This document shows, piece after piece, positions 1 through 6,029 of a stretch of 7,868 bases of DNA. The translations under genes and the position numbers were made by a program. This stretch comes from B10-G9 sp964627755 (GTDB lineage: Bacteria; Chloroflexota; Anaerolineae; Anaerolineales; UBA11858), in assembly GCA_964627755.1 (NCBI GenBank), contig CAZVIH010000001.1, forward strand, positions 1-7,868. The letters are read 5' to 3'. The stretch's first letter is position 1. The number at the start of each line of letters is the position of its first letter. The notes beneath the pieces are model-generated. The model was not told the origin of the DNA and searched no databases. It worked only from the letters and a program-made list of their open reading frames with translations.

Positions 1-86
1 GTTTGAGATTAGTGAGTGCTGTGTTGATGGAAATCAGCGAAACTTGGGAGACTGGCAGAATTTATTTATCTTTATTAAGGTACTGA
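1..86 (+). CDS. IS256-family (mutator-type) transposase, C-terminal fragment
   Basis: The reading frame beginning at base 3 is open to a TGA at 84-86 and encodes 27 residues containing the run AVLMEISETWETGRIYL. That pattern, a small hydrophobic stretch followed by M-E-I-x-E-x-W-x-T-G-(K/R)-x-Y-L, is typical of the extreme C-terminus of IS256-family DDE transposases. The catalytic domain lies outside the window. Another frame (2-157) is also open but reads as a low-complexity, AT-driven tail without family character, and it was not chosen. It is the edge of a mobile element and probably has no functional link to the genes to the right. Confidence 0.65.
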   Translation, partial: LRLVSAVLMEISETWETGRIYLSLLRY

Positions 87-116
87 ACTTCAAATACTAT
101 GGATCACTTGACTACT

Positions 117-141
117 TTTACAGAAAAGATGTTGCACAATC
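117..141 (+). repeat. Probable terminal inverted repeat of the IS256-family element
   Basis: TTTACAGAAAAG followed by ATGTTGCACAATC sits 30 bases after the transposase stop. IS256-family ends commonly read TTTACA(C/G)AAAA followed by a TTGCAC or TTGGAC block. The partner repeat is outside the window, so the match cannot be verified here and the end point is approximate. Confidence 0.5.
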
Positions 142-256
142 AGATTTTATCGATTAATTATTAAGATATTATGAATTGAATATGCAAAAATTATTAAGGT
201 CTGGTTTGACCGATCTAACTGCATCTCTACCTTGAAAAAGATATACTTCATGTTTT

Positions 257-273
257 TTGATAATCGTGATCAA
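257..273 (+). promoter_or_regulatory. Palindrome TTGAT-N7-ATCAA, possible second operator
   Basis: TTGAT and ATCAA form perfect 5-base arms around a 7-base spacer. The half-sites equal the FNR half-site, but FNR spacing is 4, so this is not a canonical FNR box. Its centre (265) lies 31.5 bases upstream of the centre of the CRP-type site at 289-304, which is close to three helical turns. This would place both palindromes on the same DNA face. Function is inferred only from symmetry and position. Confidence 0.35.
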
Positions 274-288
274 TTTCTACCAGGACTT

Positions 289-304
289 TGTGACTAAAAT
301 CACA
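289..304 (+). promoter_or_regulatory. CRP/FNR-family operator, perfect TGTGA-N6-TCACA
   Basis: The sequence reads TGTGACTAAAATCACA, a perfect match to the CRP consensus arms with the canonical 6-base spacer. Its centre (296.5) is about 41 bases upstream of the start site implied by the GATAAT hexamer at 326-331, the class II activator position where the bound protein overlaps the -35 region. No TTGACA-like -35 is evident, as expected for an activator-dependent promoter. The likely binder is the CRP/FNR-family protein encoded at 6030-6716, whose recognition helix keeps the R-E-x3-R residues of E. coli CRP. A global CRP-like protein elsewhere in the genome is the alternative. Confidence 0.65.
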
Positions 305-325
305 GACAATCGGGGTGATATCTTT

Positions 326-331
326 GATAAT
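326..331 (+). promoter_or_regulatory. Putative -10 hexamer for the 396-1025 gene
   Basis: GATAAT matches TATAAT at five of six positions. It predicts transcription starting near 337-339, leaving a leader of about 58 bases before the ATG at 396. The choice is supported by the operator centred about -41 relative to that start. TAATAT at 328-333 is a close alternative. Confidence 0.45.
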
Positions 332-395
332 ATGGGAGAGACAAAACATCACAATATTATTTATGTTTTATTCCTTACCCAAAAGGAGTTAATCC

Positions 396-1025
396 ATGTC
401 TATCTTAGATCGAATCATCTTACTCCTAACTGGTTTAACCGCCATTTATATGTTGTGGCATTTCTTTAAACGCTACCAGAAAGAGAAAGCCCTTTATGAT
501 ATGTACTACATGCTGGGATTTGGAGTCCTGTTGATTTCCGGCCTGTTGTTGATCTTCTTTGGGTGGGATATCCTGGCTTCACCCTTCGTCCTCAGCGTGG
601 CGACTCTGATCCCACTGGGTATCTCCCTGGGCCTGATGAACCAGTTCCGCCCCAATTACAAGAAAGCCTATGCCTGGTTCGCTCTGGTCGGTTTTCTGGC
701 TATTGCAGTTACCAGCATTGGCGGAATGGCACTAAAAAGTCTGGCTGTACCTGTTTTTCACGGTGTTGCCGGTTTGATCATCTTCGGTTTACCGCTCTAT
801 AAATGTGCCGTGGAAAAGAATGCAACCAAAGGATTTGGCATGGTTGGAATCGGCGGGGCCCTGATCGGCATCGGCGGAATGGCCCTGGCTTTCATGCTCG
901 CCGGTAAACCCCTGTTTGGAATTTTTACTGAAGATTTTATTTTAATGATCCTGGCGCCCCTGCTGTTTCTGATGACCCTGGCATTTACATTTGGTTTCAG
1001 AAAAGATATTGGCTCAGAGAAATGA
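396..1025 (+). CDS. Polytopic membrane protein, first of a paralogous pair (function unknown)
   Basis: This 209-aa protein is almost entirely hydrophobic, with about seven predicted membrane spans (near residues 5-25, 37-57, 62-82, 92-110, 115-135, 148-170 and 178-200) and a short charged C-terminus. The ATG at 396 has AAGGAG at 383-388 with good spacing. I do not recognise a named family. It is clearly homologous to the 201-aa protein at 4578-5183. Both share SILDRI near the N-terminus, GFGVLL at 41-46, LIPL at 71-74, an H-G-x-A-G motif (H122 here), GGALIG at 153-158 and AGKP at 169-172, aligned almost without gaps. The invariant intramembrane His could be a heme ligand, which is inference. 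The gene has its own promoter with a CRP-type operator and its own terminator, so it is probably regulated separately from the oxidase-like operon behind it. Confidence 0.85.
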   Translation: MSILDRIILLLTGLTAIYMLWHFFKRYQKEKALYDMYYMLGFGVLLISGLLLIFFGWDILASPFVLSVATLIPLGISLGLMNQFRPNYKKAYAWFALVGFLAIAVTSIGGMALKSLAVPVFHGVAGLIIFGLPLYKCAVEKNATKGFGMVGIGGALIGIGGMALAFMLAGKPLFGIFTEDFILMILAPLLFLMTLAFTFGFRKDIGSEK

Positions 1026-1061
1026 TACCGTCCGAATTTGCCTTTTAATAATGTCTCAAAC

Positions 1062-1100
1062 AGCGCGCTGTGTTATGTTTAATCCACAGGGCGCTTTTTT
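1062..1100 (+). terminator. Rho-independent terminator after the first membrane gene
   Basis: AGCGCGCTGTG (1062-1072) pairs with CACAGGGCGCT (1085-1095) in an 11-base stem with one mismatch and a 12-base loop, followed by a run of six T at 1095-1100. It lies 37 bases after the stop codon at 1025 and isolates this gene from the oxidase-like gene. TGTG and CACA within the stem resemble CRP half-sites, but the spacing is wrong for an operator. Confidence 0.85.
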
Positions 1101-1101
1101 G

Positions 1102-1107
1102 TATAAT
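1102..1107 (+). promoter_or_regulatory. Putative -10 of the oxidase-like operon
   Basis: A perfect TATAAT begins two bases after the T-run of the terminator and would start transcription near 1114, about 20 bases before the ATG at 1134. The -35 window (about 1078-1084, TTTAATC) is poor and falls inside the terminator loop. This suggests a weak or activated promoter, though the perfect hexamer could also be chance in an AT-rich gap. Confidence 0.45.
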
Positions 1108-1133
1108 CTGCATGTATTAAAGGAGTATTGTTA

Positions 1134-2675
1134 ATGGAGGCTTTTAAAAAACGTTTTGTTTACCTATTCACATCTACTCGCGGTTTGGCTCTGGTAGCCA
1201 TTGCTGCTGTCGCTCTGGTCACTGCGATTTGGGGAACACTTTCTGGCCCCATGGTGGAGTGGGGAGTTAAAGATATCACGGTTAAGATCCTGGGGTTGAA
1301 CTTAATCCAGGCTGAACGGGAAGGCCGCATCATCATGCTCTACCATACCATCGCCATGACGGTAATTGCAGCCGAGGTTTATTTCATCACTGAAATCGTA
1401 AATATCAAACACCACCAGCGAGTGACAATCAACGCCACCATCACAATAGGTTATCTAACCTCCCTGATCTTTGGTCTAATATTCGGGTATTTTGGGCATA
1501 ATTATGTCTATCACGGCCTTTTCCTGGTCGGGCAAACCCTGGTTTTTTTCTCCGGAATTTTGCTTGCAGCAGCTCTTTGGCCCTGGAAAAAAGAATACCT
1601 CCTTCCTAAAGATTCTCAAAAATCTAAAACTAAAAAAGGTGTCGATCTGGAGCGGGTTGCTTTTTTTGTAATGGCCGTTGCCACCCTGATTTCCGCGACA
1701 TTTGGAGCAGTTACCGGGTCATATTGGAGCAATGGTCACGAGACTTTCCTGGCCGAAGACTTGATCCGCACACCGGATAAGACAATTCTGCAGCGAGCTA
1801 TCATCGGACACCTGCACATCATGGTTACTCTTGTTGCAGTAGGCATCACTTTAATCGTTGGTAAGTGGATGGAGTTTAAAGGGATTTTCCATAAACTTGC
1901 CATGCCTTTTATGATCGCAGGAACCATCATCACTACTATCGGCGCGCTTTCAGTGACCTGGTTGGAATGGGCCCATACTATCATTTATGGTGGGTCATCC
2001 TTGATTCTCCTGGCTGGTTTATTTTATGTCATTTTCTCCTGGGATAAACTCATCAGGGATGGGACAGCTGAAATGGGCCTGCAGAAACCCAATGCCTGGC
2101 AAAAGATCAAAGCTCTCACCCGTGATCCGCTTAAGTTTGGTTCAGGCTGGCAAATGGTATTCATGAATTTCACCGTCAGTTTCGTTGGTCTTTTTATGGC
2201 TGCCAAACTGGACGAGATTTTCCGGGTCTGGCCTCACCGGGAAGAGAGAATTACATTAACAGGGCACTGGCATATTCTCGCCGGATTAATTGCCACCATT
2301 ATATTGTTCTATTTTGCAGACCTTTCTGGATTAAAAGGAAAACCCCGGAAATGGTTCGGCTGGTTAGTTATCATTGGTTCCGATCTGGCTTTTGGGTCTG
2401 TGACTGTTTTTTCCATGAAGAGATTATTTGTTGAAAAAGCCGCCCAGCAATCCGTGGTAAATACAACCATGCTCTTAACTGATATTGGACTGGCCGCCGT
2501 TCTGGTACTACTGGCTGTATTTTTACTCTGGCGTCTATTCGACCTCTTTCAGAAAAAAGGTCACTGGGCCACAGAATATGCCAATGAGAAAAGAGTATTT
2601 GCTCTGGCAGAAATCGAGGAACAAAAACGCAAACTCGAAGAGCTTACTTCCGCCCTTGAGGAGGTATCAGAATGA
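1134..2675 (+). CDS. Heme-copper oxidase subunit I-like 12-helix membrane protein, atypical metal site
   Basis: The 513-aa protein has 12 predicted membrane helices in three groups of four, the length and topology of subunit I of heme-copper oxidases and nitric oxide reductases. Each group's second helix starts with a related motif: LYHTIAM (H71, helix II), GHLHIM (H226, H228, helix VI) and GHWHIL (H378, H380, helix X). H71 and H380 match the low-spin heme ligands and H378 the high-spin heme ligand. The paired histidines of helix VII are not visible; the nearest equivalent is W-A-H281-T. No Tyr or Glu sits four residues after H226 or H228. The C-terminus (about 480-513) is charged and heptad-like. 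I chose the ATG at 1134 because AAGGAG at 1120-1125 is well spaced for it and too close to the TTG at 1128. The gene overlaps the next by ATGA. It could be a variant oxidase, a NO reductase relative or a non-catalytic heme protein. Family membership is fairly secure; activity is not. Confidence 0.75.
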   Translation: MEAFKKRFVYLFTSTRGLALVAIAAVALVTAIWGTLSGPMVEWGVKDITVKILGLNLIQAEREGRIIMLYHTIAMTVIAAEVYFITEIVNIKHHQRVTINATITIGYLTSLIFGLIFGYFGHNYVYHGLFLVGQTLVFFSGILLAAALWPWKKEYLLPKDSQKSKTKKGVDLERVAFFVMAVATLISATFGAVTGSYWSNGHETFLAEDLIRTPDKTILQRAIIGHLHIMVTLVAVGITLIVGKWMEFKGIFHKLAMPFMIAGTIITTIGALSVTWLEWAHTIIYGGSSLILLAGLFYVIFSWDKLIRDGTAEMGLQKPNAWQKIKALTRDPLKFGSGWQMVFMNFTVSFVGLFMAAKLDEIFRVWPHREERITLTGHWHILAGLIATIILFYFADLSGLKGKPRKWFGWLVIIGSDLAFGSVTVFSMKRLFVEKAAQQSVVNTTMLLTDIGLAAVLVLLAVFLLWRLFDLFQKKGHWATEYANEKRVFALAEIEEQKRKLEELTSALEEVSE

Positions 2676-3628
2676 AACGTTTTAAGATCTTGGGAGTACT
2701 CCTGATATTAACCGCTTGCAATACTGCGCCTGACATCGCTTCCCAGACCCTTCCTCAAATCATCGAGACCGGCGTGGATTCTGATGCCTGGGCTTTAATT
2801 CCAGCAGGGGAATTCCCCAGCGGACAGCACGATCACATGACCAAGATGGATTACGATTACCAGATCATGGTCACAGATGTCACCAATCAACAATATGCCC
2901 AGTTTCTAAACGAGGCTGTCGCAGATCGAACGATTAGCATCGGAGATGTTGAAGTAAAGGAAAACGAAAACGTCTTCACTGTATACGGTGTTTATGGACC
3001 GTACCCAGGCGATCCATTTGATGGGTACGAACACGAGGATAAGATAGAAAGCGGCAATAAATTACTCTACGATTTTGAAGACGCCGCCGCCCGGATCAAG
3101 CTGAATGGGGGGAAATTTTCTTCTGTATCTGGGTATGCCAACCATCCTGTCACCATGGTAACCTGGTTTGGAGCCAATACTTTCTGCAACTATTACGGCT
3201 GGCGTTTGCCCTCAGAGCTGGAGTGGGAAAAAGCCGCCCGGGGAACAGAATTGGATGAAAATGGCCACGGCCTGGCATTTCCCTGGGGTTATGAAATAGA
3301 GCTCAACCGGGCTAATTTCTATTCTTCTTTTGATTTGTTCGAGAAAATATATGGGAAACTGGGAAACACAACGCCCGTAGGATTGTATAATGGCAGCACT
3401 TATGACGATTATGAAACCCTTGATCAGGCAAGTCCTTACGGCCTGTATGACATGGCCGGAAACGTCTGGCAGTGGACCGGAGATGACTATCCCAAACAGC
3501 ATTACCGTTACATGAGAGGTGGAAGTTTCTATTCTTATGAAGTGGATCTGCGAGTCTGGAAACGGGATAGCGCTGGCCCAACCTACCTGGCACCTGATGT
3601 TGGTTTTCGATGCGCCCGGGATCAATAA
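2672..3628 (+). CDS. SUMF1-fold (FGE-sulfatase domain) lipoprotein, non-catalytic, NirV-like
   Basis: The 318-aa protein starts with a lipoprotein signal peptide whose lipobox is L-T-A-C16, so it should be anchored outside the membrane. Residues about 38-318 show the formylglycine-generating-enzyme/SUMF1 fold: VTNQQYAQFLN (70-80), HPVTMVTW (158-165), GWRLPSELEWEKAARG (176-191), FPWG (203-206), GLYDMAGNVWQWTGDDY (257-273), RGGSFYS (282-288) and a closing GFRCARD. In true FGE two catalytic cysteines follow the RGGS motif; here that stretch has none, so formylglycine formation is unlikely. Cysteine-less SUMF1 proteins include NirV, found beside nitrite reductase genes. The start overlaps the preceding stop (ATGA) with GAGGAGG at 2658-2664, indicating translational coupling to the oxidase-like gene. 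An assembly or structural role is inferred. Confidence 0.85.
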   Translation: MKRFKILGVLLILTACNTAPDIASQTLPQIIETGVDSDAWALIPAGEFPSGQHDHMTKMDYDYQIMVTDVTNQQYAQFLNEAVADRTISIGDVEVKENENVFTVYGVYGPYPGDPFDGYEHEDKIESGNKLLYDFEDAAARIKLNGGKFSSVSGYANHPVTMVTWFGANTFCNYYGWRLPSELEWEKAARGTELDENGHGLAFPWGYEIELNRANFYSSFDLFEKIYGKLGNTTPVGLYNGSTYDDYETLDQASPYGLYDMAGNVWQWTGDDYPKQHYRYMRGGSFYSYEVDLRVWKRDSAGPTYLAPDVGFRCARDQ

Positions 3629-3665
3629 GGAATAGTCCGTCAGAAAAAATGGTAATTTGAAGAAG

Positions 3666-3671
3666 TATAAT
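3666..3671 (+). promoter_or_regulatory. Possible internal -10 before the farnesyltransferase gene
   Basis: A perfect TATAAT lies 27 bases before the ATG at 3699, in the 70-base gap after the SUMF1-like gene. The -35 region is A-rich and does not resemble TTGACA. No terminator is visible in the gap, so read-through from upstream is equally likely. Confidence 0.3.
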
Positions 3672-3698
3672 AGTAGAGTATTAAAGATTGGATAAGTA

Positions 3699-4574
3699 AT
3701 GGAAAATTTGAGATCAAAACTTAATAGAATTAAAAGAAAATACTTCCCGCTGGTTAAATCACTCCAGACGGCTTTGCTGCTGGTCACTGGTTTAGCGGGA
3801 TATATGAGCGCTCGCTGCCCGGTTCATAATATCCCAACCATGTTGGGATTAACCGCCAGTTTATTGCTCTCGATCAGCGGGAGTACTGTTTTGAACATGT
3901 GGTATGACCGGGATATTGATGCTATCATGCCGCGGACCAGCAGCAGGCCACTGAGCACTGGTGAAACCAAACCAAAAGAGGCTTTGATCTTTGGATTGAT
4001 CATCTCGATTATTGGCGTTGGCTGGGCACTTCTCCTTGATCATCTATACGGAGCTATCGTCTTCGCCGGTTTGTTTTTTGATGTGGTGGTCTACACAATC
4101 TTTTTGAAGAGGCGCACTGCCTGGTCAATCATTTGGGGCGGTATCTCCGGAGGAATGCCCGTTCTGGCAGGAAGAGTTCTGGGCACAGGCCAAATCGATT
4201 GGGTAGGAATCATGCTGGCAATGGGTGTTTTGTTCTGGATACCCACGCACATTCTCACCTTCAGCATTCGTTATCATGATGATTACCAAAAAGCCAGGGT
4301 CCCGACATTTCCAAGTACCTACAGTTTTCAAACCACTCGTTTGATCATCGCCATTTCCAGTGTGCTTGCTACGCTTGCTTTTGGAGCGGCTTCTTACGGA
4401 GTAGGATTGACATGGGGATTTATGAGGTTGTTGGTTGTATTGTCAGCAGGGTTGTTCATTCTGGCATTACAAAGTCTACGATCGCCATCTGAACGCATCA
4501 CTTTTGGTTTGTTTAAATATGCCTCTTTGTATATGTTAAGCGCCATGCTGTTGATGTTTTTCACTGGAATTTAA
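3699..4574 (+). CDS. ctaB: UbiA-family prenyltransferase, probable heme O synthase (protoheme IX farnesyltransferase)
   Basis: The 291-aa length is usual for heme O synthases, which attach farnesyl diphosphate to protoheme in the membrane and so supply heme O for oxidases. The first aspartate motif is present as N66-x3-D70-x3-D74, followed by MPRTSSRPL (77-85), characteristic of the CtaB/CyoE branch. YTIFLKRRT (132-140) and a GG-x3-GGMP segment (147-153) follow. The second aspartate region reads FWIPTHI and RYHDDY (179-196). The bacterial P-H-F is replaced by P-T-H184, a variation that may mark a separate clade. About eight to nine membrane helices are predicted. The ribosome binding site is weak. 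Neighbouring an oxidase-like gene and three bases ahead of a membrane gene, it probably serves the same complex. Other UbiA prenyltransferases are possible but fit the MPRTxxRPL motif less well. Confidence 0.8.
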   Translation: MENLRSKLNRIKRKYFPLVKSLQTALLLVTGLAGYMSARCPVHNIPTMLGLTASLLLSISGSTVLNMWYDRDIDAIMPRTSSRPLSTGETKPKEALIFGLIISIIGVGWALLLDHLYGAIVFAGLFFDVVVYTIFLKRRTAWSIIWGGISGGMPVLAGRVLGTGQIDWVGIMLAMGVLFWIPTHILTFSIRYHDDYQKARVPTFPSTYSFQTTRLIIAISSVLATLAFGAASYGVGLTWGFMRLLVVLSAGLFILALQSLRSPSERITFGLFKYASLYMLSAMLLMFFTGI

Positions 4575-4577
4575 CAT

Positions 4578-5183
4578 ATGAAAAAGATATCGATTCTGGA
4601 TCGAATACTTCTGTTAATTGCTGGTCTGCTGGCAGCTTACCAGATCAGTTTTGGATTAAATGATCTAAATACTCTCTCCACCTGGAGTTATACTGTTGGT
4701 TTTGGGGTACTGCTGGTTGCTGGCTTGCTGCTGATCATCCTGGGTTTTGAGGGGTTGGAAAGTCAGATTGTGGTGATCGTCTCCACCCTTATACCGCTCA
4801 GCATCTCCCTGGGTCTGGTAGCAGAACATCTACCCCAATTCACGATTCCATACCTGATTTTTGCCATCGCCGGATTTGCAGCGATTGCAATAACCCGCTA
4901 TGCCGCAAAAGATAAAATAGCAACCATCGTTCTAGCGGTGACCCATGGAATTGCCGGCTCCCTGATCACCTTCCTGCCCATTATTCTAAGCATTCGGGGA
5001 ACAGCAGAAGCGGGATATTTTTGGGTGGGTTTAGGGGGAGCTTTGATCGGTGTGGGGGGGTTGCTGCTGGCATTTCTTAAAGCCGGCAAACCTGTCCTTT
5101 CCCAGAAAACGATCTTTTCTGTCCTGCCTATTCTGTTGTTATTGATGACTAGCGCTTTTGTATACGGTTTTTCATTCAGGTAA
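4578..5183 (+). CDS. Polytopic membrane protein, second of a paralogous pair (function unknown)
   Basis: This 201-aa, roughly seven-helix protein is a paralogue of the one at 396-1025. SILDRI (5-10), GFGVLL (41-46), GLLLI (49-53), STLIPL (69-74), H123-G-x-A-G, GGALIG (153-158) and AGKP (169-172) lie at nearly the same positions in both. The pair differs mainly in the loops near residues 25-38 and 83-92. The ATG at 4578 is three bases after the farnesyltransferase stop and has no clear Shine-Dalgarno sequence, so translation is probably coupled. I do not recognise the family. The shared intramembrane His, glycine-rich helices and repeated association with oxidase and heme genes make a heme-linked or complex-assembly role plausible, but this is inference. 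Confidence 0.85.
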   Translation: MKKISILDRILLLIAGLLAAYQISFGLNDLNTLSTWSYTVGFGVLLVAGLLLIILGFEGLESQIVVIVSTLIPLSISLGLVAEHLPQFTIPYLIFAIAGFAAIAITRYAAKDKIATIVLAVTHGIAGSLITFLPIILSIRGTAEAGYFWVGLGGALIGVGGLLLAFLKAGKPVLSQKTIFSVLPILLLLMTSAFVYGFSFR

Positions 5184-5243
5184 ATAATCCACTATTAAGA
5201 ATCATCAACAATCATCTTGCAGCCTATTTAGGAGAAAGAATAA

Positions 5244-5909
5244 ATGAAAAAATCCCTGAGGTTCATCGGCATACTGTTTATGGGTATCACCGCTGCTGTT
5301 ACATTGCTGGGCGGCGTAGGTACAACCTGTGTAGCCCTGAATGCCACCAATTATGACAGCATGAAGGCCATTGCGGACTATCAGTGGCTCTATATTGCCT
5401 ATGTGGTAATTGGGGTTGCTCTGGGAATTCTTGGGATCCGGGCGACTATTCAGCTGATCCGGGCCAATAAGGGCGCTGAAAAATCTGCTCTCCTTGTCCT
5501 GGTTTTTGGTGTCGTAATAGGTGCAATCCATATGTTTACATCCCGGGCGCTTAGAGGCTCCTCAATGCCCGTGGATGGTGTTGTTTATATCAACGTCTTA
5601 ACATTGGTCATTTTCCTGCTCTTCCAGCTCCCGAAAGTAAAAGAAATGTCTCTCTTCCAAACTGAAGTTGCTGATGATGCTTCAGCCGCAGGCGGAATGA
5701 CAGCCTTCGTGGCAGGCTTGCTGACACTTAGCGTTCAAATGTGGGCTGGACCAACTCATTTACTGGATGGAATTAACTACGCCGATGCATTCCATAACGC
5801 CCTGTTGGGGATTGGGTCCATCCTGGTTTTATTCGGTTTGGCTTTGATTTCAAAAGCAGTGCTGGTTCAACCCAAGCGCGAAGCGATTAAAATTAAAGTT
5901 AAAGCTTAA
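5244..5909 (+). CDS. Six-helix membrane protein of unknown function
   Basis: The 221-aa protein has predicted membrane spans near residues 6-30, 47-70, 81-99, 113-129, 149-168 and 184-207 and a basic C-terminal tail (KREAIKIKVKA). Distinct features are a GGVGTTCVALN segment at the end of helix 1, a polar loop with YDSMKAIADYQWLY (37-50), HMFTSR (96-101) in the middle, and TH171-172 and FHN183-185 late in the chain. It is not obviously homologous to the two paralogous membrane proteins. The ATG at 5244 has AGGAGA at 5230-5235. It is the last gene of the forward operon, 60 bases behind its neighbour without an intervening terminator, and is followed by a strong terminator. I do not recognise a named family. 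The His residues could bind heme, but nothing visible proves it. Confidence 0.8.
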   Translation: MKKSLRFIGILFMGITAAVTLLGGVGTTCVALNATNYDSMKAIADYQWLYIAYVVIGVALGILGIRATIQLIRANKGAEKSALLVLVFGVVIGAIHMFTSRALRGSSMPVDGVVYINVLTLVIFLLFQLPKVKEMSLFQTEVADDASAAGGMTAFVAGLLTLSVQMWAGPTHLLDGINYADAFHNALLGIGSILVLFGLALISKAVLVQPKREAIKIKVKA

Positions 5910-5943
5910 TAATCTCGAAACAGAGCCAAAACAAGAGCTGAAT

Positions 5944-5988
5944 AAAAAGACCGCTGGTGCACTTCACAAATTCAGCGGTCTTTTTTTT
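5944..5988. terminator. Bidirectional rho-independent terminator between convergent genes
   Basis: AAAAAGACCGCTG (5944-5956) and CAGCGGTCTTTTT (5973-5985) form a perfect 13-base inverted repeat with a 16-base loop, followed by T up to 5988. The A-run on the left gives a T-tract for the minus strand. It therefore ends the forward operon (stop at 5909) and the converging regulator gene (stop at 6030). Confidence 0.9.
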
Positions 5989-6029
5989 GTCTTCCAGGTT
6001 GATACCAGGAACAATTTAGCCTTTGCTGA

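Larger units (their letters stand above)
1..141 (+). mobile_element. Right end of an IS256-family insertion sequence (partial)
   Basis: The window opens inside an insertion sequence. Visible parts are the last codons of a transposase (to 86), about 30 bases of spacer, and a terminal-repeat-like sequence near 117-141. The rest lies left of the window, so intactness cannot be judged. The family call rests on the transposase C-terminus and on the resemblance of the end sequence to IS256-type terminal repeats (TTTACAGAAAA followed by a TTGCAC block). The exact outer boundary is uncertain by several bases. Confidence 0.6.

Noticed and set aside
2..157. Open frame across the IS256 end, without start
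   Set aside because: It overlaps the frame with the recognisable transposase C-terminus and continues through the terminal repeat; it looks like chance openness in AT-rich DNA.
257..469. 70-codon plus-strand reading frame starting in the leader
   Set aside because: It runs through the operator, the -10 and the ribosome site and into the 209-aa gene in another frame; its product has no family character.
1069..1088. TGTG-N12-CACA as a second CRP-type operator
   Set aside because: Spacing is four bases too long for the CRP consensus and the arms are part of the terminator stem, which explains them fully.
1128..1133. TTG start two codons upstream for the oxidase-like gene
   Set aside because: It is only two bases after AAGGAG, whereas the ATG at 1134 has normal spacing.
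3212..3787. 191-codon minus-strand frame opposite the SUMF1-like and farnesyltransferase genes
   Set aside because: It is antisense to two well-supported genes, lacks a ribosome site and shows no recognisable domain.
5205..5531. 108-codon minus-strand frame opposite the six-helix protein gene
   Set aside because: It is a shadow of the forward membrane gene, of polar low-information composition and without supporting signals.
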